Assembly: GCA_963781805.1 (NCBI GenBank)
Contig: CAWAHF010000004.1
Location: forward strand, 4,960,001 to 5,024,000
Length of the DNA: 64,000 nucleotides
Source: JAFGPL01 sp963781805
Lineage (GTDB): Bacteria; Bacteroidota; Bacteroidia; Bacteroidales; UBA10428
Direction of reading: 5' to 3'
Shown: in pieces, positions 35,408 to 43,595 of the stretch
Layout: each line of letters begins with the position of its first letter
Numbering within the stretch: the first letter of the stretch is position 1
Made by a program: the position numbers and the translations under genes
The notes under the pieces: model-generated
The model's input: the letters and a program-made list of their open reading frames with translations, nothing else
Database searches by the model: none
Told to the model about the DNA's origin: nothing

Positions 35408-37066
35408 TTATTTTACCGTTACAGCATTCTTATCTACCTCATCACCCAACTGTAATATTTCATCTGCCTTTGGAAGCTGCGATCCGGAAATAAGGATGCT
35501 GTTTGTTTTTGCACCCGATGCTTTCAAAAAAACCTTTGAGGATTCCATCTTGGGACATTGATCAATTTGAATGTTCCGGGCATTATTAAATGAAAAAACC
35601 GGGTCGGAGTCGTTCAGTATTTTTACATTCTTCCATGTGAAGTTTTCAAGGTCACTTCCTGTAATACCTTCATCTGCCGAAATAATCATGTTTTCAAAAT
35701 GAAAATTTTTCAATGGCATCTCAGGCATACCTGTTAAACTCATTGCGGTGTGAGCTCCATAACAATAGATATTTTTCAGGATAAATCCGCTGAAATCGGG
35801 AATTCTTTCATCCCTTTTTCTTTCGGCATTGGATGAACCCTGCGATCCAGCCGGTCTGTTTTCATAATAGGTGTTCACAGAAACGGCCTCATCCCTGATA
35901 TGACTCATATAGATATTTTCAATATATATATTTTTCACTACACCTCCGTTTTGAATACTGCTCTTTACCCGGATACCTATATCAGTTCCCACCATATTCA
36001 TATCGGTAACAAAGATATTATTCATACCCCCGTCGGTATTGCTGCCAATCACAAATCCTCCGTGACCATGATAAACATTGCAGGCAGCAATCAGAATATT
36101 CTCCAGATTGGCAGCATCCGGATCGCTGCTTCTGCCGCTTGATTTCATGCAAATGGCGTCATCTCCCACATTCACATTGCACTTATAAATAATTACATTT
36201 TTACAGGCGCTGATATCCATGCCATCACCATTCTGGGCATACCATTCATTGTACACATTAGCATATCGTACGGTCAGGTTGGTACAATTATTCGGATAGA
36301 ACACAAATTTGGGTGAATTTCGCATGGTTACTCCTTCAATAAGAATATTTTCACAATAGGAGAGTAAAATCATGTACGGGCGAAGATAATCACGTGCAGG
36401 AAGCATATCTTCAGGAGTAGGATTTCCCGGTTTGCGGGCAAGACTTTTTAAATACACGGGTCCTTCATAAGCCTCTTTCGAAGGCCACCAGATCTTCCCG
36501 TCTTCGCTGACCACTCCTCCCGATTTTACCAAATCGCTCCATTGACCGGCAGATAGTTTTTCTTTTTTTACCGGTCTCCAGCTTTCTCCGAATCCGTCGA
36601 TAATTCCTTCACCGGTAATGGCAATATTTTTCTGATCATAGCTATGGATGGGCGAGGCAGTGGTAAGGCGGGTACTTTTTGCAGATGAATTAATCATAGG
36701 ATATTGGGTATGGTCGGAGGTGAACTGAATGATGGCTCCCCTTTCCACATGCAGGTTTACATTACTTTTCAACTCTATCGGTCCGGTCAGCCAAATACCC
36801 GAAGGAACAATCACCATTCCACCCCCGGCTTCGTTACAAGCCTGAATGGCCGAAGCAAATGCCTGTGTGTTTAGCGTGTGACCATCACCAACCGCATGAT
36901 AATCAACGATTGAAAATTGTTTATCAGGAAAGACAGGCACAGTAACCACCGGCATTTTAAATGGCGCCTGGTTAATGTAATACGGTATATCTTTCTCCTG
37001 TGCAAATAAAAAACCCGGAATTAAAAATGAAGTAAGTACAACAACAGAGATGTATTTGAATTTCAT
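35408..37066 (-). CDS. Secreted GH28 polygalacturonase-like glycoside hydrolase
   Basis: This 552-residue exported enzyme (signal peptide to about residue 22) has a right-handed beta-helix. Catalytic positions are seen as NGDGMD (about residues 279-284), GDD (about 301-303), HGHGG with His335, and IRVKS. These match GH28 enzymes, which hydrolyse galacturonan or rhamnogalacturonan in pectin. The N-terminal GDGHTLNTQAF is the usual first strand. It is a single gene, not part of a polysaccharide-utilisation locus with SusC/SusD. Confidence 0.92.
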   Translation of the reverse strand: MKFKYISVVVLTSFLIPGFLFAQEKDIPYYINQAPFKMPVVTVPVFPDKQFSIVDYHAVGDGHTLNTQAFASAIQACNEAGGGMVIVPSGIWLTGPIELKSNVNLHVERGAIIQFTSDHTQYPMINSSAKSTRLTTASPIHSYDQKNIAITGEGIIDGFGESWRPVKKEKLSAGQWSDLVKSGGVVSEDGKIWWPSKEAYEGPVYLKSLARKPGNPTPEDMLPARDYLRPYMILLSYCENILIEGVTMRNSPKFVFYPNNCTNLTVRYANVYNEWYAQNGDGMDISACKNVIIYKCNVNVGDDAICMKSSGRSSDPDAANLENILIAACNVYHGHGGFVIGSNTDGGMNNIFVTDMNMVGTDIGIRVKSSIQNGGVVKNIYIENIYMSHIRDEAVSVNTYYENRPAGSQGSSNAERKRDERIPDFSGFILKNIYCYGAHTAMSLTGMPEMPLKNFHFENMIISADEGITGSDLENFTWKNVKILNDSDPVFSFNNARNIQIDQCPKMESSKVFLKASGAKTNSILISGSQLPKADEILQLGDEVDKNAVTVK

Positions 37067-37350
37067 GCTTCAATATTTATTAGATGAATAAACTTGTGGA
37101 TCACTAAGATAATCCTAAATAGAATCAAAATTAGCAAATAATTTTTTAGCAAAGAATATATCACCAGCTGGTTGGAATTTAAATAAACTCTTTATTTTTT
37201 GTAACTTACCATCTGCATTCCTGATAAAATCTCTGCGGTTACAGGAACTCTGCGAACTTAGCGCTGGATCTCATGAGCAAAGCGATTAACCTGGCGATTA
37301 CATTAAATAAACCCCCACGAGTGTCATGTCAAGTATTAAAAAGTGGTAAA

Positions 37351-37502
37351 GTTATTCCGAACTCCCGCCTCCCAAACCTTTATGCGGCGGGCAGGTGATT
37401 CGGAACCCTGAAAGGCTCAGCGCGAAGCTAATCTCTTTAATCTTCCCGAGACCCTGAATCACCTGTCTGCCGAGGCCAGCCAGGCAGGAGTTCAGGGTGA
37501 CT
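37351..37502. repeat. Dispersed palindromic repeat, copy 3
   Basis: It begins GTTATTCCGAACTCCCGCCT and ends GGAGTTCAGGGTGAC, with the ends inverted and an internal GCAGGTGATTCGGAACCC. An outer pair, GTGTCATGTCAA (37322-37333) and TTGACATGATAC (37519-37530), extends the symmetry. The longest of the three copies. Confidence 0.65.
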
Positions 37503-37550
37503 ATATGACATAATAAGATTGACATGATACTAGGTATTTCCCCGTCTGCA

Positions 37551-37639
37551 TGTTCAAAATTGTTCATATAAAATCCTCATTTTTAAGAGATTTATAGGAG
37601 ATATTTTGTAATATTAAAAATGCACTATTATTATAAGAT
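37551..37639 (+). repeat. 89-bp dispersed repeat, copy A
   Basis: It shares TGTTCA, TCATTTTTAA, GATATTT, GTAATATT and TGCACT in the same order and spacing with 49783-49871. The two are both 89 bp and diverged by roughly a quarter to a third. Confidence 0.55.
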
Positions 37640-37842
37640 GAAATCACAACATGCCAGCTCACCAACTATCATGTTTTTTTCTATTTTTTAGTTACAACAG
37701 GTATTCCAGGGTGAAGAAAATAAACGTTAAGGAATATAAAAACAGCTGTGCTTTTGTCCGGTTACAGGATAAAAAGAAGAGGCGTGTTTATGGGAGATGA
37801 TAGCTATATGTTAACATGCATCGCCAACATGACATTTTTTAC

Positions 37843-37850
37843 TATTTTTG
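37843..37850 (+). promoter_or_regulatory. TAnnTTTG -7 element for uppP
   Basis: TATTTTTG lies 19 bases upstream of the uppP ATG. The spacing to the start is short, and no -33 match is present. Confidence 0.3.
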
Positions 37851-37869
37851 AAATATTTAAATAAACGAA

Positions 37870-38637
37870 ATGAATATTATTCAATCTATAATTCTCGCTG
37901 TAATAGAAGGCATTACAGAATTTCTTCCAGTATCATCGACAGGTCATATGATTTTAGCTTCAAGCATTATGAAAATTCAAGACGATACTTTTGTAAAAAC
38001 ATTTGAAATTTCCATACAACTGGGAGCCATTATGGCAATTGCTTTGATGTATATCAAAAGGTTTTTTCAAAATCTTGATATCTACATCAAGCTGTTTGTA
38101 GCATTTTTACCTACAGCAATCGTTGGTTTTTTTGCCTATGATTTTATCAAAGCATATCTTTTTAATCCAATAGTAGTTTCAATTTCTTTGATTATTGGTG
38201 GAATTATTTTAATCTGGATAGACAAAACAGTAATCAATCAAAAGACCGAAATTGAAAGTTTAGAAAAAATTCCGTATAAAAATGCATTTTATATCGGCTT
38301 GATGCAATGCCTTTCAATGATACCAGGTACATCAAGAGCAGCGGCTACAATAGTTGGCGGTGTATTTAACAGACTTGACAAAAAGCAAGCTACAGAATTT
38401 TCATTTCTTTTAGCTATTCCAACTATGTTTGCTGCAACAGGGTATGATTTAATTAAAACACCTATAAAATTTGACAACAACGAAATTCTTTTACTCTTAA
38501 TCGGACTTGTTTTTGCGTTTATCAGTGCGTGGTTTGCTGTGAAGATTTTCTTGAAAATCGTGGTAAATTATGGATTTAAACATTTTGGGTATTACAGGAT
38601 TGTAATCGGACTAATATTTCTCCTAACCATGATATGA
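37870..38637 (+). CDS. uppP: Undecaprenyl-diphosphatase
   Basis: This 255-residue membrane protein recycles the lipid carrier for cell-wall synthesis by dephosphorylating undecaprenyl diphosphate. Both conserved regions are present: EGITEFLPVSSTGHM (residues 14-28) and the Pro/Ser/Arg motif PGTSRAAATI (near residue 153). About eight hydrophobic segments are visible. It is followed by a REP-like palindrome and a decayed toxin-antitoxin pair. Confidence 0.96.
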   Translation: MNIIQSIILAVIEGITEFLPVSSTGHMILASSIMKIQDDTFVKTFEISIQLGAIMAIALMYIKRFFQNLDIYIKLFVAFLPTAIVGFFAYDFIKAYLFNPIVVSISLIIGGIILIWIDKTVINQKTEIESLEKIPYKNAFYIGLMQCLSMIPGTSRAAATIVGGVFNRLDKKQATEFSFLLAIPTMFAATGYDLIKTPIKFDNNEILLLLIGLVFAFISAWFAVKIFLKIVVNYGFKHFGYYRIVIGLIFLLTMI

Positions 38638-38665
38638 AATTAAAAGCCTATGCCCAATAAATAAA

Positions 38666-38702
38666 GCTTCGTGTGGTCGAGGAACGAGACCCAACATGAA
38701 GC
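38666..38702. repeat. REP-like palindrome after uppP
   Basis: GCTTCGTGTGG (38666-38676) pairs imperfectly with the right arm ending at 38702 (CCAACATGAAGC). The loop CGAGGAACGAGA resembles the loop of REP-type hairpins of the form TTGGGTTTCGTTCCTCAACCC found in several phyla. Confidence 0.5.
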
Positions 38703-38765
38703 CGCATGCTGACGGAGTATCGTGTATACTGGTAGTTTTAATATCTTTGATAAAAATTGTTAATT

Positions 38766-38981
38766 ATGGAAACTGTTAGAATTGACATATTAAATCCTAA
38801 AGCAAAAGCTCTGCAAAAAGACTTGGCTGACCTAAACCTGATAAGGATTAAGAAAGAAAAAGCAAAATCTGAATTTAAAGAACCATTAGACAAATTTAGG
38901 ACTAATTCCGATGATGCACCATCACCTGAAGAGATTACAGAAGAAATTGAGTCTGCTGGAAAAGCCCGATATGAGAAGTGA
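38766..38981 (+). CDS. Putative antitoxin of a PIN toxin pair
   Basis: This 71-residue protein (METVRIDILNPKAKALQKDL) resembles short antitoxins of the PIN-toxin type, with a strand at the N-terminus that may bind DNA and a charged helical C-terminus. The ATG at 38766 is preferred over one three codons upstream. The stop overlaps the start of the PIN reading frame (38971-38981), the typical coupling of toxin-antitoxin genes. Confidence 0.6.
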   Translation: METVRIDILNPKAKALQKDLADLNLIRIKKEKAKSEFKEPLDKFRTNSDDAPSPEEITEEIESAGKARYEK

Positions 38982-39102
38982 AAAAGTAATTCTTGATACG
39001 AATCTTTGGATTCGTTTTCTTATTTCAAAACAACTCAACTATGTTAATGATTTATTGATTGAGGGTAAAATCAAATTGCTTTTTTCTAAAGAATTAAAAT
39101 AA
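38971..39102 (+). pseudogene. Truncated PIN-domain toxin
   Basis: Only the first 43 codons of a PIN-domain protein remain (MRSEKVILDTNLWIRFLISK...). The first acidic residue of the PIN active site (Asp in ILDTNLW) is kept, but a normal PIN protein has about 130 residues and three more acidic positions. The frame ends at TAA (39100-39102) at the start of a hairpin, so a deletion or recombination removed the rest. It is almost surely inactive. Confidence 0.65.
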
Positions 39103-39297
39103 CGCACAGCCGCATAATTTCGTGCATTGGTTATTCTTACAAACCCTTAACTTTCTTTCATTTACTAGGCTATAGTAACGGTTTGAAAGGAATTTGTTTT
39201 GAAGCGTCAATTGACACCATACAAACGTACCGTTGAAAATCGGATCGTAAATTTTCAATAAATTGCATCTCTGTCAAACGAACGAAAGCACTTAAAA

Positions 39298-39876
39298 ATG
39301 GAACAAAATTATTTTGCAGATAAACGATTTGAAAAGGCTGACTTTACAAAAAATTCATTGAAAAAAGGGGAGTATGACAGTTGCAGGTTTAGCGATTGCG
39401 ACTTTTCAAATGCCGATCTTTCAGAGATAAAATTTATGGAGTGCGAATTTGTCCGGTGTAACCTCAGTCTGGTCAAACTTGTAGATACAGTATTCCGGGA
39501 TATAATTTTTAAGGAGTGTAAAATGCTGGGGTTGCATTTCGAAAATTGTAATGAGTTCGGGCTTTCATTCAAATTCGAAAATTGCACGCTGAATCATTCG
39601 TCGTTTTACCGGACAAAGATAAGAGAGACCCAATTTATAGACGTGCAGTTACAATCTGTGGATTTTGTAGCATGTGACCTTACAAATTCCGTATTCGATC
39701 GTTGCGACCTCACGGAAGCAATCTTTGAAAATAGTATTTTGGAAAAAGCAGATTTTCGTACTGCAATTAATTTTTCCATCCATCCTGAAAGTAACAGGAT
39801 AAAAAAGGCAAAGTTTTCTCTGCAAGGTCTTCCGGGGCTTTTAGGAAACTATGATATTGAAATTGAACTTACCTGA
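39298..39876 (+). CDS. Pentapeptide-repeat protein
   Basis: This 192-residue protein consists mostly of A(D/N)LXX/FXXC-type pentapeptide repeats (DFSNADLSEI, EFVRCNLSLV, DFVACDLTNSVFDRCDLTEA) and ends in SNRIKKAKFSLQGLPGLL, a tail seen in Qnr-like proteins. The quadrilateral beta-helix of such proteins can mimic DNA, and Qnr proteins shield gyrase; that role here is only possible. It lies apart from other genes, after a decayed toxin-antitoxin pair. Confidence 0.85.
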   Translation: MEQNYFADKRFEKADFTKNSLKKGEYDSCRFSDCDFSNADLSEIKFMECEFVRCNLSLVKLVDTVFRDIIFKECKMLGLHFENCNEFGLSFKFENCTLNHSSFYRTKIRETQFIDVQLQSVDFVACDLTNSVFDRCDLTEAIFENSILEKADFRTAINFSIHPESNRIKKAKFSLQGLPGLLGNYDIEIELT

Positions 39877-40298
39877 TGTTAGTCTCTGAAAAAATGAACT
39901 CCTGAAATTTTATGCAATCAAAACCATAAAGTGTTAATAGTTAATAATTTTCAAACGTTCAACTGAAATAGTTTGTTTTTTTAAATAGGGCAATAAAATA
40001 ATTTGTTGCAAATCTATGAAACCCTTGATGCTGAATCGGAGTATCTTATTGAACATCTATGCAATTAAAAACAAAAAAAACCTTCAGGAAATAAAAATTT
40101 GTCATAACCGTTAAAATAGTTTTAAACAAGATACCAGATAACCAATAGGATGCAAATGCCGTATAAAAATTCTTTTTAAATTTTTACGAAAAGTGTAAAT
40201 ATGTTAAAATTAACAACTAACTAAATTTCTTATTTATTTACAATGAGCTTATTTTTGATTTATGACATCTATATGATAACCACTAATCCTTTAATCAG
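39877..40298. other. Intergenic region before the MORN operon
   Basis: AT-rich, no gene visible. It contains a TAnnTTTG element (40250-40257) for the downstream operon. Confidence 0.5.
40250..40257 (+). promoter_or_regulatory. TAnnTTTG -7 element for the MORN operon
   Basis: TATTTTTG lies 41 bases upstream of the ATG at 40299. No -33 TTTG is found at the standard spacing. Confidence 0.35.
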
Positions 40299-43200
40299 AT
40301 GAAAAGACGCATAATTAGTTGGCTTTTATTTTTTAATGTTTTGTTTTCATTGAGTTTATTTGCGCAAAAAGACAGTATCTATTCATCATCGGATGATTTA
40401 ATTGCAAAAGGAATTGAATTTCATAATAGGGGAGATTATAACGAAGCTATCCGTCAATATAAAAAAGTATGCGAATGCGATCCCGATTATGGCCGGGCCC
40501 GTTATGAAATGGCGCTTAGCTATTATTACATGGACAGCATGAAAACAGCGCTGGAAAAGTGTAAAGAAGCAATTCTTTTGAAATATGATAATGTTGCTGT
40601 ATATAGTCTGATAGGGTCCATGCTTGATAATTTGGGAAAATCGCAGGAAGGGATAAATGTATTATCCGATGCACTCATCAGGTGGCCTTATAATCAGAAC
40701 CTTTTGTATAATCTTGCAGTCTGTTATTTGAATATCAGCCAGCCGGAAGAAGCAGAGAAAGTTCTTACCGAAAGTATTCACTTGAATCCATATCATACCA
40801 GAAGCCATTTGGCATTGGCAAAAGCAAATTATATGATGGGACGCATCGCAAAATCCTACCTTGCATATAATATGGTTCTTCTGCTAAATCCGAGTATTGC
40901 CGGTATCACTTCGTTCGAAGAGGCTATTACAAAAAAACCTTCCCTGGTATGCCAGGCATATAAATACCCATATCCGCCAAACATCGATTCGCGTAAATGG
41001 GATGAATTAACCGCGCTATTGCAATCAGGTCTGGCATTTAGCGATGATTTTGATTATGATTATGATGTTAGCTATCTGATAACAAGGCAATCACTTATGC
41101 TTTTCCGTAAAATGAATTTTGATCCTGAAGATACATCACTTTATAATCAGTTATATGTCAGATTATTCTCCACAATATATCAAAACAAAGATTTTGAAAC
41201 GTATCTTAATTATATACTGAAGAATACTAATAATACCAAAGTTGCTGACTGGTTGAAAAAGAATGAGGAAAAGCTAAACAAATTTGTAAATTGGGCTAAG
41301 TTGTATTTAAACAAAGGAAGGACATATGGTTTTTCGTTCGCCCATGAGAAGGAGGGAAAGGAGAATTATCATTTTGATGAAGACGGAGACCTCGTATCTA
41401 TTGGAATTAGTGATAATGAAAATGGCGAAATTAAAGAAGGTGACTGGTTATTCCTGCGTAACGATGGATCTGTTAGAGAAAAAGGTAAATATATTCATGA
41501 CAAAGCTGAAGGTGAATGGTTCGATTATTGGCCAAACGGTATACTAAAACAACATTTATCATTTAAAAATGATGAGTTGGAAGGAAACAATTATTATTAT
41601 TATCCGAACGGAGCCATCGAAGATACCATAGGTTATGTGCATGGAAACATACAGGGAAAATTTAACAAATACTCACCTTCGGGATTTTTAATTCTGGTTA
41701 ATAATTATTCAGAAGGAAAAGCCGATGGGCCAGGACTTTTTTACAATATGGAAAATGGGTATACACGCAGTTTCAATTATTCAAATGATGAACTTACCGA
41801 CAGCCTGACTGAGACATGGTTAAACGGAAAACCAAAGCTTGCAGCAAATTATAAAAACGGGTTAACAGAAGGAATGTATCGCATGTGGTATTCAAATGGA
41901 AGCAGAGAGTCCGAAATGAATTATATTCATGATACATTGGCAGGAAAATATTACTATTATTATCCTAATAATAAGATGAAATATACTTATGCGTATAATA
42001 CCAGTGGAAAACTAGCTGGCAATTATTATACTTACGACAGGGATGGAAATATATCTGCTTTCGATAGCAGCTATATAGATGGAAAGCTTGAAGGAACCAG
42101 GATTGAATATTTCCCGAACGGAACCAAACAAAATATTTTGACCTATGACAAAGATCGATTAACTGAATTAGAATGTTACGATAAAACAGGAAAGTTACTT
42201 TATTCTGCAAGGGAGTCGGACTCAATAATTTTGTATAAGTCATTCTATGCCAACGGTATTCTGCAAGTTGAAGGCTTAATAAAAAACGGAAAAAATGAAG
42301 GGAAATGGAAATCATATAATGCCATAGGTCTTCTTACCAAAGAATCTCAATATTCCGGGGGCTTTTTATCAGACTTACAACGCACATACTATGCGAATGG
42401 GCAAACTAAAAAGGAATATGCATGCGACAGCAATCTGATTGTTGGAGAATACAAAGAATTTTATATCAATGGCAAACTAAAGTCTTGGGGATATTATGAT
42501 AAGAGCGGACAAACGGGAAAATGGATAGACTTTTATAACAATGATTCGATTGAAAGTCTTAGTTATTTTTCCGAAGGAAAAATGGTTGGCAGAAATATAA
42601 TTTATCACCCAAATGGGATGATCCAATCAGAAACATTTTATAACCAGGACGGTACACCAGTTCGATCCATTTATTACCATCCCGATGGCCGTGTATCGCT
42701 TGACGCGGATTATGAATATGGGACTCATAGCTTTGAGGAATATTATTCTAATGGTCAGATAAAAGAAATTTACAACATAAGTGATAATTACCTGAATGGC
42801 ATAAGAGAATCATATTATCCAAACGGACAGCTGGCATCCCGGATACATTACGATCATAAGTTCATAAATGGAATGTTCAAAAACTGGGACTATTTGGGAA
42901 ATATAACTTTAGAGCTAGTCTATTCGATGAATATGCCTGAAGGAAAAGTCAAATGGTATAAAGATTCAAAAATCGATTATATCGCTGATTACGAGTATGG
43001 AATAACTCAGGATACCATGTTCGATTATTATCTCAATGGAAAAATATCCAGGAAAATGGAAGTACAGGATGACGAAAGGCAGGGCTATTCATATTATTAT
43101 GCACCTGATGGCACATTAATGTTCAGGTTACATTTCGACAAAGATGTAGTTTTTGCTTATTCCTATTTAGGAAAAGATGGAAAATTTGTGTCCGAATTAC

Positions 43201-43595
43201 CTATCTCTGATTCAACCTCAGAAATTATTGCTTATTATCCAAATGGCAGAATTTCGGCACAAATGCATCTAAAGCACGGACTTTATAACGGAAAGCTAAT
43301 CACCTATTATCCAACCGGAACTAAATTGCGGGAAACTACATATGTGGAAGATGATAACGAAGGATACGATAAAAAATATTACCCGAATAATATGCTAAAG
43401 GAACTGATAAATTATCATTCTGATCATCGGGAGGGATTATATGAATCTTATTATGAGAATGGAAAGAAGCAAAAAACCGGTAATTATTATATGGATAATG
43501 AAGAGGGTGATTGGCAGATTTTTAATTCTGATGGAAAACTCAAAGAAACATTAACTTATCATAACGGAGCGCTTTATGAAATTAAGAAGAAATAG
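40299..43595 (+). CDS. Secreted TPR and MORN-repeat protein
   Basis: This 1098-residue protein has a signal peptide ending near LFAQK. Residues about 30-200 form tetratricopeptide repeats (GDYNEAIRQYKKVCECDPDYGRA is a clear unit). From about residue 365 to the end run roughly twenty MORN_2-type repeats with the core GEWFDYWPNGILKQ or YYYPNGAIEDTI, rich in Tyr, Asn and Gly. MORN_2 repeats are known in YwqK-type antitoxins and other surface proteins; their job is unclear. The gene is followed by two transglutaminase-like genes with a 20-nt overlap, which suggests a common extracytoplasmic function. Confidence 0.85.
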   Translation: MKRRIISWLLFFNVLFSLSLFAQKDSIYSSSDDLIAKGIEFHNRGDYNEAIRQYKKVCECDPDYGRARYEMALSYYYMDSMKTALEKCKEAILLKYDNVAVYSLIGSMLDNLGKSQEGINVLSDALIRWPYNQNLLYNLAVCYLNISQPEEAEKVLTESIHLNPYHTRSHLALAKANYMMGRIAKSYLAYNMVLLLNPSIAGITSFEEAITKKPSLVCQAYKYPYPPNIDSRKWDELTALLQSGLAFSDDFDYDYDVSYLITRQSLMLFRKMNFDPEDTSLYNQLYVRLFSTIYQNKDFETYLNYILKNTNNTKVADWLKKNEEKLNKFVNWAKLYLNKGRTYGFSFAHEKEGKENYHFDEDGDLVSIGISDNENGEIKEGDWLFLRNDGSVREKGKYIHDKAEGEWFDYWPNGILKQHLSFKNDELEGNNYYYYPNGAIEDTIGYVHGNIQGKFNKYSPSGFLILVNNYSEGKADGPGLFYNMENGYTRSFNYSNDELTDSLTETWLNGKPKLAANYKNGLTEGMYRMWYSNGSRESEMNYIHDTLAGKYYYYYPNNKMKYTYAYNTSGKLAGNYYTYDRDGNISAFDSSYIDGKLEGTRIEYFPNGTKQNILTYDKDRLTELECYDKTGKLLYSARESDSIILYKSFYANGILQVEGLIKNGKNEGKWKSYNAIGLLTKESQYSGGFLSDLQRTYYANGQTKKEYACDSNLIVGEYKEFYINGKLKSWGYYDKSGQTGKWIDFYNNDSIESLSYFSEGKMVGRNIIYHPNGMIQSETFYNQDGTPVRSIYYHPDGRVSLDADYEYGTHSFEEYYSNGQIKEIYNISDNYLNGIRESYYPNGQLASRIHYDHKFINGMFKNWDYLGNITLELVYSMNMPEGKVKWYKDSKIDYIADYEYGITQDTMFDYYLNGKISRKMEVQDDERQGYSYYYAPDGTLMFRLHFDKDVVFAYSYLGKDGKFVSELPISDSTSEIIAYYPNGRISAQMHLKHGLYNGKLITYYPTGTKLRETTYVEDDNEGYDKKYYPNNMLKELINYHSDHREGLYESYYENGKKQKTGNYYMDNEEGDWQIFNSDGKLKETLTYHNGALYEIKKK

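Larger units (their letters stand above)
37067..37869. other. 803-bp intergenic region with two repeat elements
   Basis: Holds copy 3 of the dispersed palindromic repeat, one copy of an 89-bp repeat shared with 49783-49871, and a promoter-like element before uppP. No gene is visible. CTCTGCGGTTA and AACTCTGCGAACTTAGCG (about 37227-37265) resemble common Bacteroidota repeat fragments. Confidence 0.55.

Noticed and set aside
35398..35419. Dyad ACGGTAA/TTACCGT between the M20 and GH28 genes as a two-way terminator
   Set aside because: It overlaps the end of the GH28 coding region and has no T-tract on either side.
39100..39133. Hairpin at the PIN toxin stop codon that could be an integron attC site
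   Set aside because: The 3' end reads GTTATTC, not the required GTTRRRY, and no integrase or second cassette is present.
39298..39876. Pentapeptide-repeat protein as a quinolone-resistance Qnr
   Set aside because: The repeat pattern and C-terminal tail resemble Qnr but many Bacteroidota pentapeptide proteins do; resistance cannot be claimed.
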